Of a stretch of 35,122 bases of DNA, positions 1-8,279 are shown piece after piece. The position numbers were made by a program, and so were the translations under genes. The stretch is from RGIG3102 sp964369915 (GTDB lineage Bacteria > Bacillota > Clostridia > Oscillospirales > Ruminococcaceae), in assembly GCA_964369915.1 (NCBI GenBank), contig CAYJGG010000017.1:1-35122 (forward strand), in the 5' to 3' direction. The notes under the pieces were generated by a model. It ran no database searches, was not told where the DNA came from, and saw only the letters and a list, made by a program, of their open reading frames with translations. Every line of letters begins with the position of its first letter. Positions within the stretch are counted from its first letter, which is position 1.

Positions 1-34
1 ATAGCTTATTCCTTTTTAAATCAATATTCCATTT

Positions 35-793
35 TTATATTTCGATATCTAAAGATATTGGGCAATGGTCGCTCCCTAGTATTTCAGAATGTATTTTTGC
101 CTCTTTAATATTTTGCCTTAGTTTTTCACTCACAACAAAATAATCTATTCTCCATCCAACATTTTTGCTTCTTGCAGAAAAACGATAACTCCACCAACTA
201 TAAGCATTTTCTAAATCAGGATATAAGTGTCTAAATGTGTCAACATTTCCACTTTCTAGTAATTTTGTAAACTTTTCTCTTTCTTCATCTGAAAAACCTG
301 GGTTTTGTCTATTAGTTTTTGGATTTTTTAAGTCTATCTCTTTATGAGCAACATTTAAATCACCACAAAACACAACTGGTTTTTCTAAAGATAGTTTTTT
401 AATATATTCTCTCATTTTATCTTCAAAATCCATTCTATATTCAAGGCGAGCTAATTTTTCTTTGCTATTTGGCACATAAGAATTAATTAAATAAAATTTT
501 TCAAATTCTAAAGTTAAAATTCTGCCTTCATCATCTATATAATTATCCATCCCATAAAAAACATTTACAGGCTCGTGTTTTGAAAATATAGCAGTTCCAG
601 AATATCCTTTTTTAACCGCTGAATGCCAATATTGTTTATATCCTGGCAAATCTAAGCTAATTTGCTCTGGCTGAAGTTTTGTTTCTTGTAGTGAAAAAAA
701 GTCTGCATTAGTTTCATTAAAAAAATCTAAAAAGCCTTTAGTTACACAAGCACGAAGTCCGTTCACATTCCATGAATAAAATTTATACTGCAT
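35..793 (-). CDS. exoA: Exodeoxyribonuclease III (AP endonuclease)
   Basis: Exonuclease III-family enzyme that incises DNA at abasic sites and removes 3' blocks in base-excision repair, using Mg2+ in the cytoplasm. The 252 residues match the usual family length. Visible motifs in order: WNVNGLRA at residues 8-15, QETK with catalytic Glu37, GDLNVAH near residue 144, GWRIDYFVVS, and the C-terminal GSDHCPISLDI with the catalytic Asp-His pair. The start is supported by GGTAGGAAT just upstream. It diverges from the DtxR-like gene. Its likely promoter has TTGATA at 877-882, a 17-bp spacer, and an extended TGA-TAAAAT -10 at 854-859 (bottom strand), back to back with the neighbour's promoter. The gene ends close to the window edge, so a terminator cannot be seen. 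Confidence 0.96.
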   Translation of the reverse strand: MQYKFYSWNVNGLRACVTKGFLDFFNETNADFFSLQETKLQPEQISLDLPGYKQYWHSAVKKGYSGTAIFSKHEPVNVFYGMDNYIDDEGRILTLEFEKFYLINSYVPNSKEKLARLEYRMDFEDKMREYIKKLSLEKPVVFCGDLNVAHKEIDLKNPKTNRQNPGFSDEEREKFTKLLESGNVDTFRHLYPDLENAYSWWSYRFSARSKNVGWRIDYFVVSEKLRQNIKEAKIHSEILGSDHCPISLDIEI

Positions 794-853
794 ATTATAA
801 TTCCTACCTTTATCTATATATCATTGTTTTATATCTTAAATTAATATAAATAA

Positions 854-917
854 ATTTTATCACAAATGCAAGCATATATCAATATATATTGACACCGCAC
901 TTTAAATACTGTATACT
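854..917. promoter_or_regulatory. Back-to-back divergent promoters of exoA and the DtxR-like gene
   Basis: Plus strand: TTGACA at 889-894, 17-bp spacer, TATACT at 912-917. Minus strand: TTGATA at 877-882, 17-bp spacer, TAAAAT at 854-859 preceded by TG. The two -35 boxes are only six bases apart, so a protein bound here could affect both genes. The longest open frame of the DtxR-like gene would start at the TTG of the plus-strand -35 box, which is why that start is rejected. Confidence 0.85.
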
Positions 918-978
918 ATTAGTTAGTCAAAGTAAACATATTGCTATAAATTTTAATATAGAAAGGATTATCACTTTT

Positions 979-1341
979 ATGAAAATTTTAGAATCATCTG
1001 AAATGTATTTAGAAACTATTTTAATGTTAAGAGAGCAAAATGGTAAAGTTAAATCAATAGATGTGGCAAATGAATTAAATTACACTAAAGCAAGCGTTAG
1101 TGTTGCAATGAAACAGCTTCGTGAAAATGAATATGTTAGGTTTGAAGGAGATAATTCAATCACCCTTCTTCCTAAAGGTGAAGAGATAGCAAAAGCTGTT
1201 TTTGAAAAACATCAAGTGTTAACTAAAGCTTTAATAAAATTAGGTGTTGATCCTGTTATCGCTTCAAAAGATGCTTGCAAAATGGAGCATGTAGTTTCTG
1301 AAGAAACACTTATAGCAATTAAAAAATTTAATGATAATTAA
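979..1341 (+). CDS. DtxR/MntR-like metal-dependent transcriptional repressor
   Basis: A 120-residue protein with an N-terminal winged helix-turn-helix (about residues 5-62: SSEMYLETILMLREQNGKV, then a recognition helix with YTKASVSVAMKQL) followed by a dimerisation region with DACKMEHVVSEE. That Cys/Glu/His cluster is where the DtxR family binds Fe2+ or Mn2+. The protein is somewhat shorter than full DtxR and lacks the SH3-like third domain, as MntR does. The start at 979 is chosen because AGAAAGGA lies upstream; a longer frame from 889 would run through the promoter. It stands alone between a consensus promoter and a terminator. Its target metal and regulon cannot be read from the sequence. 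Confidence 0.88.
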   Translation: MKILESSEMYLETILMLREQNGKVKSIDVANELNYTKASVSVAMKQLRENEYVRFEGDNSITLLPKGEEIAKAVFEKHQVLTKALIKLGVDPVIASKDACKMEHVVSEETLIAIKKFNDN

Positions 1342-1351
1342 TACTATTTTT

Positions 1352-1380
1352 AAAAAACGGATATTTTATCCGTTTTTTTT
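1352..1380 (+). terminator. Rho-independent terminator after the DtxR-like gene
   Basis: CGGATA / TATCCG stem with a TTT loop, extended by flanking A/T pairs and followed by eight T residues. Confidence 0.9.
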
Positions 1381-1412
1381 ATTTTATTTTTAGAAAATTA
1401 AATATATAAATA

Positions 1413-1441
1413 TTGAATTTTCACAATTAAACGATTATAAT
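1413..1441 (+). promoter_or_regulatory. Promoter of the diguanylate cyclase gene
   Basis: TTGAAT at 1413-1418, 17-bp spacer, TATAAT at 1436-1441. The start codon follows 38 bases downstream of the -10 box, with AGAAAGGA as ribosome binding site. Confidence 0.8.
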
Positions 1442-1478
1442 AAAATTAAGAATAACAATAGAAAGGATTAATAATAAT

Positions 1479-3335
1479 ATGTCTTTTTGTTTGAAAAATT
1501 TAAAATCAAAGGATTCTCCTTTTTCTTTAGTCTTATCTTTAGCAGATAATCTTCCTGTTAGCTATGCAGATGATAATTTTTATAACTTTATTGAGTACTC
1601 AAAAGAAGATTTTAAAACTGATTTAGATAATCAATTTTTATTTTTAATTCACCAGTTTGATATCGTTCATTTAAAAGAAGTTTTATTTTCAAAAGATTCT
1701 TTTGATGGACAAGAAGTTAATATCCACTGCACTTTAACAACAAAAAACAATAATAGTAAATTTGTTCATTTGTCAATTAAATATGGCTTAAATGAAGAAA
1801 ATAATATTATTTTAAAAACAACTGTTTATGATATTTCTGACACTGTTATGTCTTATAATATGCCTTCAATATTTAATAATTACTATAACTTTTTAGATAA
1901 ATTAACAGATAGTTACTATTTTAATATTGATTTATTAAACGAAACTTTCACCTCTAGTGAAAAATTTGCAAATTTAATTTCTATGCCTAAAACAACTTTT
2001 TTATTTCCAGATGATTTTATAAATAAAAATATGATTACTAAAGAAGATATAACTCATATTTTTAATAATGAAAACAAACCTGATACTGTATATTACGGTG
2101 AGTTTAGATTAAAAACTAGTTTGGAAGAAAAGGTTTTTTTAATGCGTTATAAAGTGGTTTACTGTGAGGAAACTCCAAATCATATTTTAGGTAAACTAAC
2201 AGATATAACAGGACAATCTTTAAATTTAAACACTATTCCAAATGAAAAGAAATTCGATAAATTAACCCTTTTATATAATAAAAATATAGCTTATGATTTA
2301 ATAAGAAATTCACTAACCTCTAAAACTGCAAATCAAACTTCCGCTCTTATTTTAGTGGATTTAAGAGGATTTAATTATATAAACGACACTTTAGGAAATC
2401 TTTATGGAGATGCAGTTTTATCTGAGTATGCTAAATTATTAAAAAACACTTTTCGTGAAATAGATATTATTTCAAGGATAGGTGGAGATGATTTTTTAAT
2501 TTTTATGAAAGATTATAACAGCGACTCTTTGTTAATCCAAAAATTAGAAAAAATACATAATCTTTTTAGTAGTCCATATGTTGATAACAGTAGGGAAATT
2601 AAAGTTTCAGCAGATATTGGAGTTGCCATTTCTTCTAATGAATCTAGCTTAAGATCTCTTTTAAATAAATCTAGTTTGGCTCTTGAGAATTCTAAAAATG
2701 ATGATGATATTTTCTATACGCTTTATAATGATAATCAAGAAGACACAGAGTTTAAAACAAATTTAAGTCCTATCAATTCATTTAAATCAAATCAAGAAAA
2801 CTTCTCTGAGAATATGTCGTCTTATGTTTTTAATTTATTATATAAATCTGCAAATTTTGAGAGTGCAATTCAATCGGTTTTGCATTTAATTAATGATCAT
2901 TTTAATTTTTCTTCTAGCTTTATAACTGAATTTTCAGACGACTCTCGTTTTTTAAACACTAATTATAGCTTTTCGCCTAATAATAAGACTCTCAGCCATT
3001 TATTAAAAAACACCTCTGTCACAGATTTTTTATTTATAACTGTTCCTATAATTAACTCTGGCTCTTTAATCATTGATTCACATAGCGAAACAGATGAGGG
3101 AATTATAGCTATTTTAAATGAAAACTCAGTGCGTTCACTTATCAGTTTTTCTTTAATAGATGATGGGAATACAATTGGATTTATCTCCTTTACAACAGAT
3201 GAAGCAATCCGCTTTTTCACCGATGAACAATTTAATAAATTAGAATCAGCTGCTAAAGTAATTAGTGTATTTTTAGCAAAAAACAGATATAAAACGCTAA
3301 ATCACAAAAACTTTTTAGATAATCTTAAATCTTAA
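1479..3335 (+). CDS. Diguanylate cyclase (PAS-like, GGDEF, GAF-like)
   Basis: A 618-residue protein predicted to make the second messenger c-di-GMP from two GTP. The N-terminal ~115 residues look like a PAS sensor (ending in TVYDISD) and a second PAS-like stretch follows to about residue 245. The GGDEF domain covers about residues 255-415: LVDLRGFNYIND supplies the metal and substrate residues, and the signature reads GGDDF at 335-339. A product-inhibition I-site (RxxD, here REID at 326-329) lies exactly five residues before it. The C-terminal ~170 residues look like a GAF domain. No transmembrane segment or EAL domain is seen, so the protein should be cytosolic. GGDDF departs from GG(D/E)EF, so activity is likely but not certain. 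It is monocistronic by position. Confidence 0.85.
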   Translation: MSFCLKNLKSKDSPFSLVLSLADNLPVSYADDNFYNFIEYSKEDFKTDLDNQFLFLIHQFDIVHLKEVLFSKDSFDGQEVNIHCTLTTKNNNSKFVHLSIKYGLNEENNIILKTTVYDISDTVMSYNMPSIFNNYYNFLDKLTDSYYFNIDLLNETFTSSEKFANLISMPKTTFLFPDDFINKNMITKEDITHIFNNENKPDTVYYGEFRLKTSLEEKVFLMRYKVVYCEETPNHILGKLTDITGQSLNLNTIPNEKKFDKLTLLYNKNIAYDLIRNSLTSKTANQTSALILVDLRGFNYINDTLGNLYGDAVLSEYAKLLKNTFREIDIISRIGGDDFLIFMKDYNSDSLLIQKLEKIHNLFSSPYVDNSREIKVSADIGVAISSNESSLRSLLNKSSLALENSKNDDDIFYTLYNDNQEDTEFKTNLSPINSFKSNQENFSENMSSYVFNLLYKSANFESAIQSVLHLINDHFNFSSSFITEFSDDSRFLNTNYSFSPNNKTLSHLLKNTSVTDFLFITVPIINSGSLIIDSHSETDEGIIAILNENSVRSLISFSLIDDGNTIGFISFTTDEAIRFFTDEQFNKLESAAKVISVFLAKNRYKTLNHKNFLDNLKS

Positions 3336-3490
3336 TAGTTTGTACATTATAACTGCCTTATCCTTCCTTTTTTTAACATTTCATTTAATTTTTCACACTA
3401 GTAGTGATGCAACTGTTAATACACTATTAATTTTCTTTATTTAATGTTCATATTTACCGTTTAAATACAAGCTTTTTCGCCTATTTATAT

Positions 3491-3519
3491 TTGACGATAT
3501 TTACTAAATTTAGTAAAAT
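3491..3519 (+). promoter_or_regulatory. Promoter of the LytTR/HPK operon with an 18-bp palindrome in the spacer
   Basis: TTGACG at 3491-3496, 17-bp spacer, TAAAAT at 3514-3519. Positions 3500-3517 read TTTACTAAATTTAGTAAA, a perfect palindrome filling most of the spacer and overlapping the -10 box. Its placement suggests a repressor site. Confidence 0.75.
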
Positions 3520-3544
3520 TAAGATGCAAAAGGTGGTGGTAGGT

Positions 3545-4276
3545 ATGTTAAACATTGCAATCTGCGATGACAACCAAATTTTTTGCTCTGAGATAGAAAC
3601 CATAATTTTAAACAACAAAGATGCAATTAATAAACAACACCTTACTATAGATATATTTTACTCTGGACAACAACTTATAAACCATTTAAACCAAAGCCAT
3701 AAATATGATATTATCTTTCTTGATATTGAGATGGAGTCAATGAATGGCGTCGAAGTAGGCAAAAAAATACGAAATGATTTGAAGGACGATGATACGCAAA
3801 TAATTTATGTATCCTCGAACGCTTCATATGCAATGCAATTATTCCAAAATAGACCGGCTAATTTTTTAATTAAGCCGATTAATGAAGATGCGATTATTGA
3901 GCAACTTAAAAAGTCCGTGGCATATATCGATAGAAACAATCTAGTTTTTTCTTTTTCAACTAATAAAGATTTTTATAATATAAGCTATAAGGATATTGTG
4001 TTTTTTGAGAGTAATAATAGAAAAGTTATTATTCACACTCTTTTAGAAGATTACGAAATTTATGCAAAGCTATCCGATATAATGGATGTTTTGCCGTCTT
4101 CAATTTTCTTTAAAATACATAAATCTTATATAATTAATTATAATTTTATAAAACACATTGATTATGATAGTATCACTTTAACTATTGATATGCAATTACC
4201 AATCAGTCAAAGTCATAGAAAAATGGTACGCGGTTCTCTTTTAAATTTTAGAAGGGAGTATTCAATGAATGATTGA
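3545..4276 (+). CDS. LytTR-family response regulator (AgrA-like)
   Basis: A 243-residue DNA-binding response regulator. The receiver domain (about 1-125) has the acidic pair Asp8-Asp9, the phosphoacceptor Asp60 in IIFLDIEM, a Ser in VSSNAS and the conserved Lys in NFLIKPI. The C-terminal LytTR domain (about 140-243) has FFESNNRKVIIHT and the family-typical FFKIHKSYIINYNFI. The start at 3545 has AAGGTGGTGG upstream; the longer frame from 3491 would begin in the -35 box. The gene overlaps the kinase by eight bases, so the pair is translationally coupled. Relatives (AgrA, ComE, VirR) answer peptide signals, but no agrB or agrD is visible in this window. Confidence 0.9.
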   Translation: MLNIAICDDNQIFCSEIETIILNNKDAINKQHLTIDIFYSGQQLINHLNQSHKYDIIFLDIEMESMNGVEVGKKIRNDLKDDDTQIIYVSSNASYAMQLFQNRPANFLIKPINEDAIIEQLKKSVAYIDRNNLVFSFSTNKDFYNISYKDIVFFESNNRKVIIHTLLEDYEIYAKLSDIMDVLPSSIFFKIHKSYIINYNFIKHIDYDSITLTIDMQLPISQSHRKMVRGSLLNFRREYSMND

Positions 4277-5525
4277 TGTCTATATCCAAATACTCACAGC
4301 TTTTTTTAGGGCACTTGTAAATATCCTGTTTATCAACACATTTTTAAAAAACCCACTAAAGCCTAGTATGAAAATTTCGATTTTAATATTAGGCTTTACG
4401 TTTTTGTCTGCAATAAATCTTATTTACTTCTCTGAATTATTCTATGCTTATTTTTTTATAAACAGTTTGTTTATCTTTTTATTTTCCTTATTCCAAAATG
4501 GAATACTGCAAACTAAATTAATATCAAGTATTGCTCTTTTAGTGTTCACTGTTTTATGCGATAGCCTTCTTTACACTGCTATTTCTTATTTTGCAAATAT
4601 TAATGTGCAATATTATATTTTAAATCTTATAGTTAGTGCCACTATATTTATTGTTTCTAATATATTTAATGTCTTATTTAATAATTACCCATTAAAAACG
4701 ATAAGCTTTAAAAAAACAATATTAATTATTGGCGCTCCAATAATTAGCCTTATCGTTTTTTTATTAAATTATATTTCAAACCCTAATAAAACCATAACAT
4801 TTTTTATAACATTACTTTTAATTATTTTAAATATATTTGTATTCTATTTTTATAATCTCATTTTAAAATACACTAATATGGAATATGAAAATAATTTTTT
4901 AGAGCTTGCAAATGATGCATATAAATCACAAATTGATATAATCAGTAATAACAACAAGGAAACTTTACGGCTGCGACATGATATACATAATCATATTTTA
5001 GCCATGCAGCTTTTAATTAATAATCAAGATTATTATAAATTAAATGAGCATATGAATTCTATGGTAAATCAGATTGATGAAAAGCATTTATATTCTGTAA
5101 GTAAAAACACAACTCTTGATGCCCTTTTAAATTATAAATTATCTTTGATTTCTAATTTAAATACAGAAATAAAATGCAATATCACTCTTCCAAAAGAAGA
5201 TTTTATGCCATTGTTTGATTTAACTATTATTTTTGGTAATTTACTTGATAATATTTATGAAGCTTTAAAAGATGCACCTATTAAAAAATTAAACATAAAT
5301 ATTGTTTATGAAAAAGGGATATTATATATTAATACAAAAAACACGTATCTTAATTCTCCAGTTGTAGTAGATAAAAATTTTGTAACCATAAAAACCGATA
5401 AAAATTTACACGGATTTGGCATAAAAAATATAAAAAAAGTTGTTGATAAATATAATGGCGAATACACAAGCTATATAAAAAACAATTTTTTTACAAGTGA
5501 AATTATGCTATTTCCAAAAATATAA
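4269..5525 (+). CDS. HPK10-type sensor histidine kinase (AgrC/ComD-like)
   Basis: A 418-residue membrane kinase partner of the upstream response regulator. The first ~200 residues hold about six hydrophobic segments, the polytopic sensor typical of peptide-pheromone receptors. The phosphoacceptor motif is RHDIHNH at 236-242 with His237. The GHKL ATPase has the N box GNLLDNIYEAL and the G box GFGIKNIKKVVDKY near the C-terminus, and ends with EIMLFPKI. The family normally binds a secreted peptide, but the ligand gene was not found nearby. Transcription ends at the hairpin just downstream. Confidence 0.9.
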   Translation: MIDVYIQILTAFFRALVNILFINTFLKNPLKPSMKISILILGFTFLSAINLIYFSELFYAYFFINSLFIFLFSLFQNGILQTKLISSIALLVFTVLCDSLLYTAISYFANINVQYYILNLIVSATIFIVSNIFNVLFNNYPLKTISFKKTILIIGAPIISLIVFLLNYISNPNKTITFFITLLLIILNIFVFYFYNLILKYTNMEYENNFLELANDAYKSQIDIISNNNKETLRLRHDIHNHILAMQLLINNQDYYKLNEHMNSMVNQIDEKHLYSVSKNTTLDALLNYKLSLISNLNTEIKCNITLPKEDFMPLFDLTIIFGNLLDNIYEALKDAPIKKLNINIVYEKGILYINTKNTYLNSPVVVDKNFVTIKTDKNLHGFGIKNIKKVVDKYNGEYTSYIKNNFFTSEIMLFPKI

Positions 5526-5539
5526 ATATCATTATAAAT

Positions 5540-5579
5540 AAAAAGCTAAAAGAAGAAAAAATCTTCTTTTAGCTTTTTT
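5540..5579 (+). terminator. Rho-independent terminator after the two-component operon
   Basis: A 17-bp stem (AAAAAGCTAAAAGAAGA with its complement) with an A5 loop and a trailing T run. Confidence 0.92.
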
Positions 5580-5580
5580 A

Positions 5581-5946
5581 TCTTAGATTTCAACACGTTA
5601 ATACACTAAATTCAACAACTTATAGTGTATATAAGATTTTTATGCTACTATATAGATGAAAAGAAAAGGCATAAATTCTATATCACCATAAGTTATTTAT
5701 ATACTTTACTTACTTTGATAAAATCAAACTATTCATTAAAATTAATAACTACGCACTATAATTTTACTAATGAACTTACCAAACAACTTACTAACGATGC
5801 ACTTTACATATTTAAATAAATTTAGCAAACGCTATATTATTTTAAACACCAACGTACGAATAAAATTTAACTAACAACTTTACTTTAGTTTTTAAAGAGC
5901 AATTTTTAAAAATTTAATAAGGTTAATGATAGTTTGCATTTTATAA
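5581..5946. other. Gene-free AT-rich stretch with an inverted repeat
   Basis: No credible gene is seen. Features present are an inverted repeat ATACACTA (5601-5608) / TAGTGTAT (5623-5630) and a direct repeat AACTTAC at 5773-5779 and 5785-5791. The stretch ends at a strong plus-strand terminator at 5947-5984 that has no annotated gene upstream after 5525. It may carry a small RNA or very short peptide gene, but I cannot identify one. Confidence 0.4.
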
Positions 5947-5984
5947 AAGAGGTCCGCACAGTCGTGCAGGCCTCTTCTTTTTTT
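5947..5984 (+). terminator. Strong orphan terminator
   Basis: Stem AAGAGGTCCGCAC / GTGCAGGCCTCTT (one wobble and one mismatch) with loop AGTC, followed by C and seven T residues on the plus strand. Because the stem is inverted it may also stop minus-strand transcripts from the 54-residue gene, though the minus-strand T run is short. Its GC content is well above the surroundings. Confidence 0.82.
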
Positions 5985-5996
5985 GTTATTTTTTCA

Positions 5997-6161
5997 CTAT
6001 TGATCGAAAGCTTTTTCCCATTCACCTTCCATTCTTAAACTAATTAATGCCGCATAAAAATATGATTCCTCTTTTTTAGTTGCAGAGGCTAATTCTTTTA
6101 AATCTTCAAGCGATAGTTTTAAGTAGTTTTCGTATAGTGCTGTCATTTTATTTTCGCTCAT
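5997..6161 (-). CDS. Small 54-residue hypothetical protein
   Basis: An uninterrupted frame from ATG at 6161 to TAG at 5997, encoding an acidic, helix-prone protein beginning MSENKMTALYENYLK and ending WEKAFDQ. It has AGAAAGGG just upstream. A bottom-strand promoter precedes it: TTGATT at 6220-6225, 17-bp spacer, TATAAT at 6197-6202. It sits after the TPM gene on the same strand but has its own promoter. No signal peptide, Cys or membrane segment is present and I do not recognise the family. The combination of promoter, ribosome binding site and codon-like composition makes it a real gene despite its size. Confidence 0.75.
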   Translation of the reverse strand: MSENKMTALYENYLKLSLEDLKELASATKKEESYFYAALISLRMEGEWEKAFDQ

Positions 6162-6196
6162 ACTAACACCCTTTCTTTTATAATCATTTGATTATA

Positions 6197-6225
6197 ATTA
6201 TACTACTTAATTTTCAAAAAATCAA
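6197..6225 (-). promoter_or_regulatory. Promoter of the 54-residue gene
   Basis: On the bottom strand: TTGATT (6220-6225), exactly 17 bp, TATAAT (6197-6202). It lies in the short gap after the stop codon of the TPM gene. Confidence 0.75.
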
Positions 6226-6227
6226 CT

Positions 6228-7043
6228 TTAATATCCACCTTTTCTTGAAGTTCTTGAAGAACCTCTTGAATTATAGCTACTTCGAGTTGACCCGCTAGAG
6301 CTTGAGGTTTGTTTTGGCTTTGCCTTCCTAGTTACATTTTGAAATAGGAATCTATCGCTATTACCAGTTAAATTAAAGCTTCCTGATTGAATATAAGAAT
6401 TTGCATCAGTGCTTTTTCTTGCAGTGTTCATTTCAGCTTTTAAAAATGAATTAACAAAAAATGTAACTATTGCTGCAAATATTACTCCAGCTAAAATTCC
6501 TTCTGAAATAATTTCGCTAATAAAACCGAATAAATCAAATGGCACTTTATATTCTTCACCATTACTATAAGCTAATAAAACATCGCCTGTTATTTCTAAA
6601 TGTTTTACAAAAGCTCCATAATAATTTTCTTCTCTTAAGTATTCCACTACAACTTCATCTACTCTATCAAAAGCATTTTCATTAAAAATAGTTTCGCCTA
6701 AATTCCTAGTTGAAGTTACATATTCTCTTGTACCTGTATTTAATAAAAATAAAAGCCCGTCTGAATTATCATCAACTAATTCATAATCATCAGCATAATC
6801 TAAAGCATCAACTGCTCCAATACTACTTCTTGTAACTAAGGTAACATCAAAATTATAAGTTTCTTTATAATCTTGTATCACAGCAAGTAGAGCAATCTCT
6901 TCACTACTTGTAAATAAATCTGCTCCATCATCTATGGCTGCATAATCCATCGGCGCTGATTCTTCTACATTAGCAAAAGCTAGAACACTAGATAAAGTGA
7001 AAATTAATAAGGCACTAATAAATATATTTATAATTTTTTTCAT
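6228..7043 (-). CDS. TPM-domain membrane protein (YdjH-like)
   Basis: A 271-residue protein with a signal peptide or N-terminal anchor (residues 1-25, ending near FANVEES). A TPM (TPM_phosphatase) domain follows at about residues 35-165: DGADLFTSSEEIALLAVIQDY, then VTLVTRSSIG and SDGLLFLLNT. A transmembrane helix lies near 175-200 (IISEGILAGVIFAAIVTFFV). The C-terminal cytoplasmic tail is Ser/Arg/Gly rich, ending SRTSRKGGY. It is the third gene of a set with a zinc-ribbon protein and an SPFH protein. In Bacillus subtilis the homologous set (YdjG, YdjH, YdjI) assembles at the membrane with PspA. The exact activity of TPM domains is debated, so I assign only a likely role in membrane-stress complexes. 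Confidence 0.85.
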   Translation of the reverse strand: MKKIINIFISALLIFTLSSVLAFANVEESAPMDYAAIDDGADLFTSSEEIALLAVIQDYKETYNFDVTLVTRSSIGAVDALDYADDYELVDDNSDGLLFLLNTGTREYVTSTRNLGETIFNENAFDRVDEVVVEYLREENYYGAFVKHLEITGDVLLAYSNGEEYKVPFDLFGFISEIISEGILAGVIFAAIVTFFVNSFLKAEMNTARKSTDANSYIQSGSFNLTGNSDRFLFQNVTRKAKPKQTSSSSGSTRSSYNSRGSSRTSRKGGY

Positions 7044-7092
7044 AAAAATATAAACCTTTCCTTCCTAAAAGTTTTTATAATTCAAACCTCGT

Positions 7093-8196
7093 TTAAATTA
7101 TAAGTGCAGCAAATATCGTAGTTGGAATTAAAGTAGCCAAAAACGTGCCTATAATATATAATCTCTGCTTTGCCTTATCAATCGGTAATTCCCCTGCAAC
7201 TTTGCCTGTTTGCCCATTTATTGCAAATTGATACATTTTCCCTTTATATTTTGTATTAAGCATCCACACTGGTAAAAGAGCGTATTGAATATCTTCGCCC
7301 ACCATTTGAATATCTTTATAATCTGTTATTGTTGTATTATATCCAGAAACAGTTGATTTTAATTGATCTTCAACTGTTGCTAAAACTCTTTCGTTTGCCC
7401 TTACAGAGCTTTCAGATACATCAACATCAAATTTATCTGCAAAATATCCTGCCATATATAAATCATCAAATTTTACAGATTCTTCAAAGTTATAAGGCTC
7501 TATTCCATCCATATAATTATCCTGTAATTTTTTTGAAGCGTCTATTGTAATATTATCAAATGATAAATTGCCTTCTCTATATAAAGCATAAGTTCTAGTA
7601 GTGGTGTATATGTAATTTGAGTCGCTACGAGTAGAAACTCTTGTTCCTTTATATCTTGCCTTACCTGTTCCCTGACAGCTAAAAAGCCAAAACGGAACAT
7701 ACATTCCTGCTATTTTTGAAATTCTATTTTCTGATAAAAATTCTTTAGGTAATAATCTTTTACCCTTATAAAACTTTTTAAGTAAATTTGTAGCTTCTTC
7801 TTTTTCAATTTTAAATGGAATAATAAAATCTGGTTTTAGCATTCCATCAATTCTTGGATTTACAACTAAAGCATTTCCACAATACATACATTCAGTTGCC
7901 ACTGTGGTTGCATCTGCTGCAATTTGTGCTCCGCATCCATTACAAGAATATCCTGAAACGTCGATTAATTTTTCATGTCGTTCAACATAACCTTCTATTT
8001 TCCAATCTATTTTTTCTTGTGAAGGTATAGGTGGTTGATTTTCATCAAGCTCTTTTTCTTTATTTTCTAAATCATCAAAATAACTTTCGGTGTATGTGCT
8101 ATCACAAGAATCGCAAATGATTTTTTGAGTCCTTGCATCAAATCTTAATGGAGCACCACACGAAGGACAAGAATATTTTACTAATGTTTCACTCAT
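7093..8196 (-). CDS. Zinc-ribbon membrane protein (YdjG-like)
   Basis: A 367-residue protein with two zinc ribbons at the N-terminus: CPSCGAPLRFD paired with ICDSCDS, and CNGCGAQ paired with CMYCGNAL. A long central region follows (FIIPFKIEKEEA, then MYVPFWLFSCQGTGKARYKG), and the protein ends in one transmembrane helix (LYIIGTFLATLIPTTIFAALII). The ribbons lack any obvious nucleic-acid-binding partner domain and probably mediate protein contacts on the cytoplasmic side. It lies 49 bp upstream of the TPM gene and after the SPFH gene, so it should be co-expressed, with AAGGAG as ribosome binding site. It resembles Bacillus YdjG in composition and neighbourhood; this is inferred from layout and domains. 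Confidence 0.82.
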   Translation of the reverse strand: MSETLVKYSCPSCGAPLRFDARTQKIICDSCDSTYTESYFDDLENKEKELDENQPPIPSQEKIDWKIEGYVERHEKLIDVSGYSCNGCGAQIAADATTVATECMYCGNALVVNPRIDGMLKPDFIIPFKIEKEEATNLLKKFYKGKRLLPKEFLSENRISKIAGMYVPFWLFSCQGTGKARYKGTRVSTRSDSNYIYTTTRTYALYREGNLSFDNITIDASKKLQDNYMDGIEPYNFEESVKFDDLYMAGYFADKFDVDVSESSVRANERVLATVEDQLKSTVSGYNTTITDYKDIQMVGEDIQYALLPVWMLNTKYKGKMYQFAINGQTGKVAGELPIDKAKQRLYIIGTFLATLIPTTIFAALII

Positions 8197-8221
8197 TTAT
8201 ACACAACTCCTTCTTTGTCTA

Positions 8222-8264
8222 AAAAGCCCGTTTAAAATGATTAAATATCATAAAACGGGCTTTT
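8222..8264 (-). terminator. Intra-operon terminator or attenuator between the SPFH and zinc-ribbon genes
   Basis: An inverted repeat AAAAGCCCGTTT...AAACGGGCTTTT spans the gap and has T residues on both strands. No promoter was seen between it and the zinc-ribbon gene, so partial read-through would leave the downstream genes at a lower level. Confidence 0.75.
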
Positions 8265-8279
8265 AATAATTAAATCTAT

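Noticed and set aside
3411..3465. Possible LytTR direct repeats before the response regulator
   Set aside because: The GTT-centred words are 13 and 31 bases apart, not the ~21-base period of known LytTR sites, and they deviate from consensus.
5773..5791. AACTTAC direct repeat with a 12-base step
   Set aside because: Isolated pair in AT-rich DNA with no adjoining promoter; too weak to call an operator.
5625..5819. A 64-codon frame starting with GTG
   Set aside because: No ribosome binding site, AT-driven composition (Tyr, Ile, Leu, Asn, Lys), and the start lies in an inverted repeat. Not supported as a gene.
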